The notes under the pieces: model-generated
Databases searched by the model: none
What the model saw: only the letters and a program-made list of their open reading frames with translations
What the model was told of the DNA's origin: nothing
Position numbers and translations under genes: made by a program
NCBI GenBank assembly: GCA_033344775.1
Contig: JAWPMT010000004.1
Coordinates: 434,001 to 498,000, forward strand
Direction of reading: 5' to 3'
Length of the DNA stretch: 64,000 nucleotides
Source of the DNA: Cytophagales bacterium
GTDB taxonomy: Bacteria > Bacteroidota > Bacteroidia > Cytophagales > Cyclobacteriaceae
Shown: piece by piece, positions 43,912 to 52,101 of the stretch
Layout of the letters: each line of letters begins with the position of its first letter
How positions within the stretch are numbered: position 1 is the first letter of the stretch

Positions 43912-45084
43912 TTATAGCAAAGACTTCAGGTCTAAAGAAACCTCTTTAGTAGAACCTCCGGAGTTCAAAGTTAAAGTCACTGAACTCCCTGATTTCTTGA
44001 GCATTTTCTCTACGGCAGGCAATCCCATACCTAGCGCTGACTCTCCATTGATACTTACTAACTCATCATCGACGCTGATACCTTTTGATGCTGCCTGTGA
44101 ACCCTCAAATACCTGATGGATCAAAACTTTTGATTTATCCTTATTCAACTGGACATCAAGTCCACTACAGTTGACTGCATACTCCTCACCGCTTCTTCCA
44201 TTCTTCTCCAGATAGATCTTATGTGTTTTATAATCAAACAACACATTGTATCGACTCATTACCCGGTTTCCTATGATCCCAGCAATTTTCTTTTCTCCCT
44301 GGATCCCGGTTGTTACCTGGCTGATACCAATAGGCAGGTTATCAACGGTATTAGAACCAAAAGTGAAGCTTTTCACCCGTCCTTCATAGTGACGTGTCTC
44401 TTTTGAGCCCAAGCCTTTAACCAGGTATGAATAGTGTTCTCCTGTTTTATCAATGATGTTATTTGCGTTGGCAAAAGGTGTATTGAAATCCACAGTGGTA
44501 CCCGCACCGGTATTGATGTAGTAGCTTCCGCTCAATGATTCACCATTGTTAAGCATGATGGTTGCCTCCACTGTAGGGACCGTGTGATGAAATTTGAACG
44601 CCAATTCTTCGCCCCTCTTAGGATAGCTTCCTGAATCATAAAGTTCCAATTTCATGGCATCATAGTCCAGACGAACCACGTGGTGGTGTAGCATCTCGTA
44701 ACCTACAATTCCATCGATATTACGACCAATACTGATCTCAAGGTGATCCAGATCCGTTGCATATACTTTGATGTTCTTTTCCAAAACCAGGTCATTGACC
44801 TGAATTTTATTGTGTTTGATCAATGCGCCGGAAATGCTTCCCTGCGCACTAGTCGCAGTTTCTTTGTGATTGATCGGTAAATTCAATTTTTGAGCAACAT
44901 CCATATCAATCACAGTCAATACATCGCCTGTATCGAAAATGAAATCCAGAGGCTCAGAGTCATCCACACTGACCTTTACAAAAATATGATCACCGTACAA
45001 TTCAAAATCTGTGGTGGTGAGTGGAGATTGTGCATATGAGCTCATGAAACCCAATAGCGCACATGCAAAAAATAGTTTTCTCAT
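43912..45084 (-). CDS. Exported retropepsin-like aspartyl protease with PDZ domain
   Basis: 390 residues with a signal peptide (SSYAQ). The first retropepsin-like half has the catalytic DTG (FIFDTGDVLTVID). A second half has YYINTGAGTTVDF, with Asn in place of Asp. The last 90 residues are a PDZ domain (IHQVFEGSQAASKGISVDDE and INGESALGMGLP). This architecture is common in Bacteroidota periplasmic proteins annotated as aspartyl proteases. It may still be active as a dimer through the first half. Single gene with its own terminator. Confidence 0.85.
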   Translation of the reverse strand: MRKLFFACALLGFMSSYAQSPLTTTDFELYGDHIFVKVSVDDSEPLDFIFDTGDVLTVIDMDVAQKLNLPINHKETATSAQGSISGALIKHNKIQVNDLVLEKNIKVYATDLDHLEISIGRNIDGIVGYEMLHHHVVRLDYDAMKLELYDSGSYPKRGEELAFKFHHTVPTVEATIMLNNGESLSGSYYINTGAGTTVDFNTPFANANNIIDKTGEHYSYLVKGLGSKETRHYEGRVKSFTFGSNTVDNLPIGISQVTTGIQGEKKIAGIIGNRVMSRYNVLFDYKTHKIYLEKNGRSGEEYAVNCSGLDVQLNKDKSKVLIHQVFEGSQAASKGISVDDELVSINGESALGMGLPAVEKMLKKSGSSVTLTLNSGGSTKEVSLDLKSLL

Positions 45085-45265
45085 AATTTGTCAAACAATT
45101 CCAAAAACGGATTCAATTTATAAATAGTGTGCAAGCTATGCTATTATTCCGCATCAATTCTTTTTCCACCGATGCAATTCATGGCTTTGAATTTTGCAAA
45201 TACATAGTCGTGATTCGACTATTTTACGTCATATTGCGCAGATCATTGAACCAAAACCAATAGCT

Positions 45266-46084
45266 GTGAAAAGACAAGTCGAAACTACGGTAGAATTTTT
45301 AAAAGAGGCTGGAATTGACGCTCCACAAATAGGAATCGTCCTGGGCACAGGACTAGGTGCACTCGCAGAAGAAATTGAAGTTGAAAAAGAAGTTTCTTAT
45401 GAGGACATCCCTAATTTCCCTGTTTCAACGGTAGAATTCCACAAGGGCAAGCTGATCTACGGCACCATAAATGGCGTGAAAGTACTGGCCATGAATGGAC
45501 GTTTCCATTTTTATGAAGGCTATTCCATGGCAGAGGTGGTCTTCCCCATCCGGGTGATGAAATTTCTGGGTATTGAACAATTACTGATCTCCAATGCCGC
45601 GGGAAACATGAACCTTTCATGGAAAAAAGGTCAGTTGATGATGATCACAGATCACATCAATTTACAGCCTGACAATCCCCTTCGAGGAAACGGTGCTGCG
45701 GAATTCGGACCCCTTTTCGTTGATATGAGCGCACCTTACGATGAATCTATCAATAAAGGGCTTCAGGAAGCAGCTGCCGAAAACAATATCCCTCTACACA
45801 CAGGCACCTATGTATCCGTTGCCGGACCAAATCTGGAAACCAAAGCTGAATACCGATTTTTACGCGCAGCCGGGGCTGATGTAGTGGGCATGTCTACTGT
45901 ACCTGAAATCATTGCAGCCAATCAGCTGGAATTACCCGTCTCGGCAATCTCGGTATTGACCGATGATTGTGATCCGGATAACCTGCAAGCAGTAAACATC
46001 GAGGAGATCATTGCCATCGCAAAAACGGCTGAGCAGGACCTGATCAAAATATTCAAATCTTACATTGCCACGCAAGTGAAATGA
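45266..46084 (+). CDS. Purine nucleoside phosphorylase (type I)
   Basis: 272 residues from GTG at 45266; the longer frame from TTG at 45194 adds 24 non-conserved residues. Motifs: GIVLGTGLGALAEEI (phosphate site), HKGKLIYG and MNGRFHFYEGYSM, NAAGNMN, TYVSVAGPNLETKAEYRF with the base-specificity Glu, and VGMSTVPEIIAA and LTDDCDP. The trimeric enzyme splits inosine or guanosine with phosphate in purine salvage. Its stop overlaps the acyltransferase start by 4 bp (ATGA). Confidence 0.93.
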   Translation: MKRQVETTVEFLKEAGIDAPQIGIVLGTGLGALAEEIEVEKEVSYEDIPNFPVSTVEFHKGKLIYGTINGVKVLAMNGRFHFYEGYSMAEVVFPIRVMKFLGIEQLLISNAAGNMNLSWKKGQLMMITDHINLQPDNPLRGNGAAEFGPLFVDMSAPYDESINKGLQEAAAENNIPLHTGTYVSVAGPNLETKAEYRFLRAAGADVVGMSTVPEIIAANQLELPVSAISVLTDDCDPDNLQAVNIEEIIAIAKTAEQDLIKIFKSYIATQVK

Positions 46085-46908
46085 GCCAGGAAGGCACATC
46101 CCGCAATAAGCTGACATACGTTTCGGAAAACGATTCTGCGATCCGAAAGGTGTTAGTCAATTTGCTGGAAATCCTTACTGGAAGGCCCAAGATCCAGCGG
46201 CTTTATGATGAGATCCAAAAAATGGACTATGAAACACATCAGTCATGGTCGATTGCGTTGAATAAATTGGAGATCAAACGGGATTTTGACCGTGATAAGC
46301 TAACACGATTGCGTGGAAATACGCCGCTGGTAGTTATTGCTAATCATCCCTTTGGTGTGGTGGATGGTCTGATCATGGGTGAAATCGGAGCGATGGTTCG
46401 TGAAAGCTACTCCATTCTCACCAACAGCGCATTGTGTGAACTGGACCCTAGAATTGGTGATTCCTTACTTCCAATCAATTTTGATGCGACCAAAGAAGCA
46501 CAGGCCACCAATATCGAGACCCGTAAAATCGCTATTGAGCGACTGGAACGTGGAGAAGGATTGATCATCTTCCCTTCCGGGGGAGTCGCCACCTCGAAGA
46601 CGCCATTTGGTCCGGCTGAGGATTTGGAATGGAAGCGGTTCGTGGTGAAATTGATCACCAAGGCGGAAGCTGATGTGCTTCCAATCTATTTCCACGGAAA
46701 AAACAGTCGGCTTTTTCAGATTGCGACCAATATCCACGAGACACTACGCATGGGTATGTTACTGCACGAAGCGCGCAATAAAATGGGTAAAAGCCTCAAT
46801 GTGACCATCGGCGATGTGGTCCCTTTCAGTGACCTGAAAGACATCAAAAACAAGCAGGAGCTACTGGATAAGCTGAAGGAGATTACGCTTAGTTATGGTG
46901 AGGCTTAA
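46081..46908 (+). CDS. Lysophospholipid acyltransferase family protein
   Basis: 275 residues. The PlsC-type HxxxxD motif (NHPFGVVD) and the substrate-binding FPSGGVATS are present, and YFHGKNSRLF follows as in the hemolysin/OlsA-like branch of acyltransferases. It transfers an acyl chain from acyl-ACP or acyl-CoA onto a lipid at the inner membrane. No transmembrane segments. It is translationally coupled to the purine phosphorylase gene by a 4-bp overlap and converges with oleD-like gene, sharing a 4-bp overlap of stops (46905-46908). Confidence 0.82.
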   Translation: MSQEGTSRNKLTYVSENDSAIRKVLVNLLEILTGRPKIQRLYDEIQKMDYETHQSWSIALNKLEIKRDFDRDKLTRLRGNTPLVVIANHPFGVVDGLIMGEIGAMVRESYSILTNSALCELDPRIGDSLLPINFDATKEAQATNIETRKIAIERLERGEGLIIFPSGGVATSKTPFGPAEDLEWKRFVVKLITKAEADVLPIYFHGKNSRLFQIATNIHETLRMGMLLHEARNKMGKSLNVTIGDVVPFSDLKDIKNKQELLDKLKEITLSYGEA

Positions 46909-47843
46909 TCATTTCGCTTATTAAACCATTCAGAGATACTATCGAAAAAGCTTGTCTTAGGAGCATACCCTAATTCTGTTTTAGCTTTTTCAATGGACAA
47001 TACCGAATGCTGATTCAAATAATCAAATGATTGCCTGGATACGCCTACTCTGATCCCTAACCACTCCTTTAACGCGATGATTTTTTCAATCAGAGAAGCA
47101 GGGATGTGCTTTAGCTTCCGATGACCCGCTTGGTGAAAGGCTATTTCGGAAAAGACCTCTTCCAACAGATAGGTCCGATCATCCGCTATGTTGTAGACAT
47201 GCAATCCCTTTTTGGACTGGTCCATGCACAACAAAGACGCATCAAGTAGTTGTCTCACATGTGTAAGACTACTTTCAAAGTGCAAAGTTCCTGGAGCAAT
47301 CATGAAGCTACCTCGTACCAGTTTCTGAATACGCGGCAATAAGGTCCGGTCTCCAGGTCCGTATACAGCCCTGGGACGTAATATGTAAATCCTTTGAATT
47401 CCCACCTTAGCCATTACTTGCTCACTGAGTAATTTCGATTTCCCATAATCAGAAAGGCGTTTATCCAAAGTAGCATCAGTCTCTGACTTCACCTGCCCAT
47501 CCGAATAATCGTACACGGAAGAGGATGAAATATGGATCATACACTGGCAGTTGCTGATCGATTCAGCCAGGTTGTTTACCGTATCTACGTTCGCTCGCAT
47601 CAATTCTGCCTCTGATGATTGGTCGTCCGCTAATCCCGCTGCATGGATGCATATATCACATTCAATTTTCTCAGAGCATATAACTGATAAATCAAGTCTG
47701 AAATAGGTCACGTTGGTTAAGTCATCGAATCGCCGACAGACTGACCTACCTGTAGCCAGGATCTGAAATTCGGGATTGCCAGCTAATTGCTCAGCTAAAT
47801 AACCACCGATAAAACCAGAAGCCCCTGTGATCAGAATTTTCAC
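46905..47843 (-). CDS. oleD: OleD-like NAD(P)-dependent reductase (extended SDR)
   Basis: 312 residues from GTG at 47843. The GTG overlaps the oleC-like stop as GTGA. Rossmann motif ITGASGFIGGYL, catalytic S/Y/K with Y133 and K137 (SDYGKSK), and the 3-beta-HSD/OleD-like segment RPRAVYGPGDRTLLPR. OleD reduces the 2-alkyl-3-ketoacid made by OleA to the 2-alkyl-3-hydroxyacid. The assignment relies on these motifs and on its place after oleA- and oleC-like genes. Fourth and last gene of the operon. Confidence 0.75.
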   Translation of the reverse strand: MKILITGASGFIGGYLAEQLAGNPEFQILATGRSVCRRFDDLTNVTYFRLDLSVICSEKIECDICIHAAGLADDQSSEAELMRANVDTVNNLAESISNCQCMIHISSSSVYDYSDGQVKSETDATLDKRLSDYGKSKLLSEQVMAKVGIQRIYILRPRAVYGPGDRTLLPRIQKLVRGSFMIAPGTLHFESSLTHVRQLLDASLLCMDQSKKGLHVYNIADDRTYLLEEVFSEIAFHQAGHRKLKHIPASLIEKIIALKEWLGIRVGVSRQSFDYLNQHSVLSIEKAKTELGYAPKTSFFDSISEWFNKRND

Positions 47844-49369
47844 AATCGCTTTTGTTCTAAGTCTGCTCGAAGCTGGTTCTTGTTGACCTTGTTTTGTCTT
47901 CCGGAGCGAGGAAGAGGCATAAAGGCCACCCGGTCGGGCCACGCTTCCTTGTCGATTGAATACTCCCCGAATTTCAACTTCTCCAGAATAGCATTTCCAT
48001 CCAGACCTTCCTTGCCTTCCACCACTAGAATGATTTCTTCATCTGCTTTCTGCTCGCTGTATACACCGATCATGACTGCTTCAGTGATTCCTTTGATCTT
48101 ATTGATCGTAGGTTCATATAAGCCTGGGTAGATATTGAAATTTCGCCGGATGATCATGTCTTTTTTCCTACCTTGAAGTACTACGCTACCATCGGTATCG
48201 ATCATTCCCAAATCACCCGTTTGATGGGGCGTTTGTCTACTCGGCAAGTGCCAATACCTCATGAAAAGTTGATTAGAATTCAGTGCCAGTTCACCATCTT
48301 CGCTGGCCGCAATTTCCACTCCCGGAAAAGGAAACCCTACCCAATCTCCGTCCGCTTCTCTGACGATTTTCTCCCGGGCATTGGCATAGGCTACAGTAAG
48401 GTTTTCGGTCATCCCATAGATGCTAACGACATTGACCTCTGCTCCTACATAACCTAGAATATCGTTTAAAAACGCCGTATAAACCGGCGCAGAACCCAGG
48501 TAAATATTCTTGAGGCTTTTTGGGAAATGCATTCCGTTTTCTTGACAGTAAGCCATCAAGGGAAGGTAATCACTCGGTGGGCCAAACAGGGTAGTGATCT
48601 TGTTTTTCGTGATGAATTCCATCTTTCGATCCGCTGGCCAATCATTATCCCAGAGGTAAACCTTGATCGAACTACTGATCCCTACTAAAACAAAGGGTGG
48701 TAAATGCGTGGCAATTGATTCATCCTTATTCTGTTGAAAGAGTTCCGAAAGATTATGAATACTACCTCTGAGTGTGGCATAGCTGTGCAAAACTCCTTTG
48801 GGCTCATTGACCGTACCACTGGTGTAGGTGACCAGAAACTCCTCCTTTTCATCGAGTGCCTGCAATTTTGGCTGTTCTGCTACTTCACTCGATAATGTGG
48901 CTACTGGGTGGTGCTTCTGAACGATGGGTAGCCAAGGTCCGGCCGTAAATACTTTACATTTTTTCAAAATGGGGATATAAGGCAATCCCGGTCTCCATTT
49001 ATTGATCGCCCATCGGGCAATGGGATGCTCACTCAACAATACCAGTCTGCTATCTACAAAGGCGACCTGTGGATCAAACTGAAGTAATTTGGCTTTGTAG
49101 TTGTCCCGACCCATCTCAGGATCGATTATGGACATCACCGTCCCAATCATCATGTTGGCATAGAAGATCTTCAGGAATTGGATATCAGGTTTCACTGCCA
49201 GAATGACCCGATCTCCTTTTTTCACTCCTTTTTGCTGTAACGCCATGGCCATGGCCATGCTCCCTTCTAACAGTAATTGGGTCTGAATTTCCTTGCCGTC
49301 TGCTTCCAGCAAAACCTTATCAGGAGCGGCATTTTGAAGAGAGGCGACAAAAAAATTGGTATACAGCAT
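47840..49369 (-). CDS. oleC: OleC-like adenylate-forming enzyme (beta-lactone synthetase)
   Basis: 509 residues. ANL-family motifs: A3 loop TYTSGTVNEPKGVL (Y182, K191), A5-like YGMTENLTVAYANA, A7/A8 TGDLGMIDTDG and GRKKDMIIRRNFNIYPG, and C-terminal PRSGRQNKVNKNQL, close to the RHNAKI end of OleC. The N-terminal part contains an AINKWRPGLP stretch like the OleC-specific insert. OleC closes the beta-hydroxy acid to a beta-lactone using ATP. It starts at TAATG on the oleA-like stop and overlaps the oleD-like start. An ordinary long-chain acyl-CoA ligase is the alternative. Confidence 0.75.
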   Translation of the reverse strand: MLYTNFFVASLQNAAPDKVLLEADGKEIQTQLLLEGSMAMAMALQQKGVKKGDRVILAVKPDIQFLKIFYANMMIGTVMSIIDPEMGRDNYKAKLLQFDPQVAFVDSRLVLLSEHPIARWAINKWRPGLPYIPILKKCKVFTAGPWLPIVQKHHPVATLSSEVAEQPKLQALDEKEEFLVTYTSGTVNEPKGVLHSYATLRGSIHNLSELFQQNKDESIATHLPPFVLVGISSSIKVYLWDNDWPADRKMEFITKNKITTLFGPPSDYLPLMAYCQENGMHFPKSLKNIYLGSAPVYTAFLNDILGYVGAEVNVVSIYGMTENLTVAYANAREKIVREADGDWVGFPFPGVEIAASEDGELALNSNQLFMRYWHLPSRQTPHQTGDLGMIDTDGSVVLQGRKKDMIIRRNFNIYPGLYEPTINKIKGITEAVMIGVYSEQKADEEIILVVEGKEGLDGNAILEKLKFGEYSIDKEAWPDRVAFMPLPRSGRQNKVNKNQLRADLEQKRL

Positions 49370-50358
49370 TACCAGCGAATCAATTGAACGGCAATGCTAA
49401 TACCAGCCGCCAACCCAATGATACAAATTAAATCTCCTTCTTTTGGCTTTTTTTCTGCGATGATCTGTGTCAACGACACTGGAATGGTTGCAGCGCCAAT
49501 GTTTCCATATTTATCATAAGTTCGGACCCACTTCTTTGAAGATATCCCCATGTATTTACCAATCTTATTAATGGTGGTATTGGAGGTTTGGTGTGTAAGC
49601 AAATGATCTACATCCTTGTAGCTGAACCCAGCTTCTTTGAACGCCCCTGAAACAAACTCTGGCAGTCTGACTGCCATGACTTTATTGAGCTCGGCTGAGT
49701 TGCTCTCAAAATAGTATTGACTCAGGTCACGAAAAGCCAGCGACCCCCCTCCTTTTACCGTTGACAACCCCCAGCTATCACCCCATGAACAAAATTTTTG
49801 ATAGATCAGCTGCGCTCGCTTGTGTGCTCCCATCAAGATTGCGGCACCTGCATCGCCCAGACTAAAAGATGAAATGCATTGAATGAGGTGTTCATCGTCG
49901 GTAGGGTGGTAATTGATCACTTCACTCAATTTCTCCCCATTGACAATCAGTACATGCTGATATACGCCTGAATCGATAAAAGAGGAGGCCACTTGCATGG
50001 AGGTAACAAAGCTGTTGCAGGCATTCTTGATATCCATCACCGGACATTGCAAGCCAAGTTTGGTCTGTATGATATTCGCCGTGGCTGGTTCAATCAGGTC
50101 GGAAGAGGCTGCAGCAAAAATTAATAGGTCTGGTTTGATTTTGGGATTTCTTTGCAGAATCTTATTTGCAGCACAAGCAGCCAAATCACTCACCTGCACT
50201 CCTTCTTCGGCATGACGCCTGTCTTTCGTCGCAATCAGCCGTTCCAAGGTGCCATTTCTAATACTGGGACTGTTATAATTGATCCGCTCCAGTATCGTCT
50301 TGTCATCAACGACTCGCTGAGGAAAATAGGTATCTACATCCACAATGGATGCACGCAT
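49369..50358 (-). CDS. oleA: OleA-like acyl-CoA condensing thiolase (KAS III fold)
   Basis: 329 residues from ATG at 50358, whose first base overlaps the upstream stop (TGATG) and which gives the usual KAS III N-terminus RASIVDVDTYFPQRVV; upstream ATGs at 50382 and 50388 are in frame but add non-conserved residues. Catalytic triad: C114 (DIKNACNSFV), H256 (LTHQTSNT) and N286 (YGNIGAA). SSDLIEPATANI puts a Glu (E90) where FabH has Phe and OleA has its key Glu, which supports OleA over FabH. It would join two fatty acyl chains head to head. Third enzyme of the cluster is 1 bp away. Confidence 0.75.
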   Translation of the reverse strand: MRASIVDVDTYFPQRVVDDKTILERINYNSPSIRNGTLERLIATKDRRHAEEGVQVSDLAACAANKILQRNPKIKPDLLIFAAASSDLIEPATANIIQTKLGLQCPVMDIKNACNSFVTSMQVASSFIDSGVYQHVLIVNGEKLSEVINYHPTDDEHLIQCISSFSLGDAGAAILMGAHKRAQLIYQKFCSWGDSWGLSTVKGGGSLAFRDLSQYYFESNSAELNKVMAVRLPEFVSGAFKEAGFSYKDVDHLLTHQTSNTTINKIGKYMGISSKKWVRTYDKYGNIGAATIPVSLTQIIAEKKPKEGDLICIIGLAAGISIAVQLIRW

Positions 50359-51248
50359 CACACGTTCACTTTGAGTATCCATTTCCATAGTGGTTTAGTG
50401 AAAAAATTGAACCCTTTGAAAGAGTCCACAAACGAAACCGCCTCATCCATAGCAAAGTCGGGAAACTTCTTAGTGAAGTTCGCCCTGGCGATTTTAAAAT
50501 ATTTGTCTGGTTCTTTTAAGCCTAATTGTACGAAAAAGCTCCTTCTCACATAGAGCGTCCGCATGAAAAAGACATTGAGCATAATGATCAGGCTGTAGGT
50601 AGAACGCATGATAAAATTGGCGTTCTTCGTATACTTGTCTAGCCATAGTTTGGTATAGAAAATATGTCGACCTTCTTCGATGTGATGCAACTCGGAGGTT
50701 TTTCTCAGCACGGAAAAGACACGTTCGTCTTTGCGAATATGCTTGGCATAGATATCGGCCATTAATTCCACTGACAGCACCGACATAAAAACCAATGAGG
50801 AAGGGAACCATCGAGTGACCAGATTTCCAAATAGTTTATGCAGTCCGGTTGGCAATTCCGGCACTCTGTCAAGCTTTCTTACAGCCATCCCAAACATCTC
50901 CTGATGGCGGTATTCTTCGATCGTTTCACGCACCAAAAAGCGGTATTCCACCGAGTTGGGATTAAGTGTCAGTAAGTGTCGATTAAAAAATTGACAAGCT
51001 AGCGTTTCGGACCAGGCATAGGAGTACATCACTTGTACCATTTCGAGCTTTCCCAGCTCAATTTGCTGTTCTTTGGTCAGGTCATCCCAGCGCTCATGGC
51101 CTTGCAGTGATACAAGTCCATCAGGCATAAACAAGGTGTCTGAAGTCGGCTCATCATCCCATGGGACGAACTCTTCTGGCAGCAAGGGTTTTTCCTTACT
51201 GATCTGAATCATTCGTTCAACAGTCTCCTCAAATTGGGCTGGCTCCAT
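50358..51248 (-). CDS. AurF-like diiron oxygenase
   Basis: 296 residues. The full diiron ligand set of AurF/CmlI-type oxygenases is present in order and spacing: E81 (WSETL), E112-x-x-H115 (EEYRH), E161 (SVELMAD), and H188-x3-E192-x2-H195 (HHIEEGRH). There is no membrane anchor of note. Family members oxidise aryl amines (N-oxygenation) or C-H bonds with O2. It is the first gene of the ole-like operon, its stop overlapping the oleA-like start (TGATG), so it likely acts on a precursor or product of that pathway. Electron donor not visible nearby. Confidence 0.75.
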   Translation of the reverse strand: MEPAQFEETVERMIQISKEKPLLPEEFVPWDDEPTSDTLFMPDGLVSLQGHERWDDLTKEQQIELGKLEMVQVMYSYAWSETLACQFFNRHLLTLNPNSVEYRFLVRETIEEYRHQEMFGMAVRKLDRVPELPTGLHKLFGNLVTRWFPSSLVFMSVLSVELMADIYAKHIRKDERVFSVLRKTSELHHIEEGRHIFYTKLWLDKYTKNANFIMRSTYSLIIMLNVFFMRTLYVRRSFFVQLGLKEPDKYFKIARANFTKKFPDFAMDEAVSFVDSFKGFNFFTKPLWKWILKVNV

Positions 51249-51259
51249 GATTACTTGTT

Positions 51260-51279
51260 ACTAACTGATTAAAGTTAGT
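51260..51279. promoter_or_regulatory. Candidate operator before the ole-like operon
   Basis: Perfect dyad ACTAACT-6 bases-AGTTAGT, 12 bp upstream of the diiron oxygenase start. The size suits a dimeric TetR/MarR-type repressor, but no such gene is near. Confidence 0.45.
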
Positions 51280-51534
51280 GAAATGATTATTAATTAATTG
51301 ATACTTACCTTAGAAATAATGATAAGGAAAAGATTGGATTGGGGTGTATTAGACAGGCATAAATATTTAGAATACACGAAGTGAATTGTGATTTAATTAG
51401 GTAGAAAACATGTCCAGGGCTTAAGTAATCCTATTGAAATCAGTGCGCTTATATTGCAATTAGTGGTAAAACTGAGGAATTATCTAGTGTAGGTAGTGGA
51501 ATACACACCTTTGCCCCCGCTTCCGCGGACGGTC

Positions 51535-51996
51535 TCAAGAGGGGAATTTTTTGTTTATCGCTTCGGTGCGGTAGTCGAAAATTTCTTTGAGTTTATTTCG
51601 GATCATGAGGGAATTGGCGATGGCTCCGAGTATTCCAAATGGAGGTGAATAGCTCACGATATCTTTCATCAATACTCCTTGATCCCTTAGTTCGATAAAA
51701 TGCTGGTGATGCCAAAGTGCATATGGTCCTACTCGTTGTTCATCTACGAAGTATTCCTTGTCTCGTATATGGGTGATCTCCGTGACCCAGGTGGTTCTGA
51801 TCCCAAAAACCGGAGCTACTTCATAACTTATGATCATCCCTTCATACATTTTCTCGGCTAGGTCTCCGGAAGTGATATCAAAACCCATGTAATCAGGAGT
51901 GATCTCTTTGAGGTTGGCAGGCGAGGAAATGAAATCCCAAACTTCATCCATGGTCGCGGGAATGAATTGCTGTTGTTTGAACTGGTAGAAGGCCAT
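51535..51996 (-). CDS. SRPBCC-family protein
   Basis: 153 residues of START/Bet v1-like fold: FIPATMDEVWDFISSPANL at the start (pocket opening), the strand-rich middle with ISYEVAPVFGIRTTWVTEI, and a long C-terminal helix IANSLMIRNKLKEIFDYR. It resembles the ligand-binding SRPBCC group often called cell-division inhibitor-like. It lies just upstream of the ole-like operon on the same strand with a 286-bp gap, so it may belong functionally, but this is only position. A terminator separates it from the glutamine synthetase gene. Confidence 0.75.
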   Translation of the reverse strand: MAFYQFKQQQFIPATMDEVWDFISSPANLKEITPDYMGFDITSGDLAEKMYEGMIISYEVAPVFGIRTTWVTEITHIRDKEYFVDEQRVGPYALWHHQHFIELRDQGVLMKDIVSYSPPFGILGAIANSLMIRNKLKEIFDYRTEAINKKFPS

Positions 51997-52020
51997 GCCT
52001 AAAAATAGCGACTGTTCGCC

Positions 52021-52054
52021 AAAGAAAAAGCCTTCCTCAGTACGAAGAAGGCTT
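52021..52054 (-). terminator. Terminator of the amt-porin-GSII unit
   Basis: AAGCCTTC / GAAGGCTT stem with an 11-base loop; on the minus strand it is followed by TTTTTCTTT. It lies about 48 bp past the synthetase stop. Confidence 0.85.
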
Positions 52055-52101
52055 AATCACTTTTATTAAATTATCTATAACCTATCTGCAATTGATAAGT
52101 A

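Noticed and set aside
47843-47942. Longer oleD-like frame beginning inside oleC-like gene
   Set aside because: GTG at 47843 overlaps the upstream stop and begins the conserved Rossmann motif directly.
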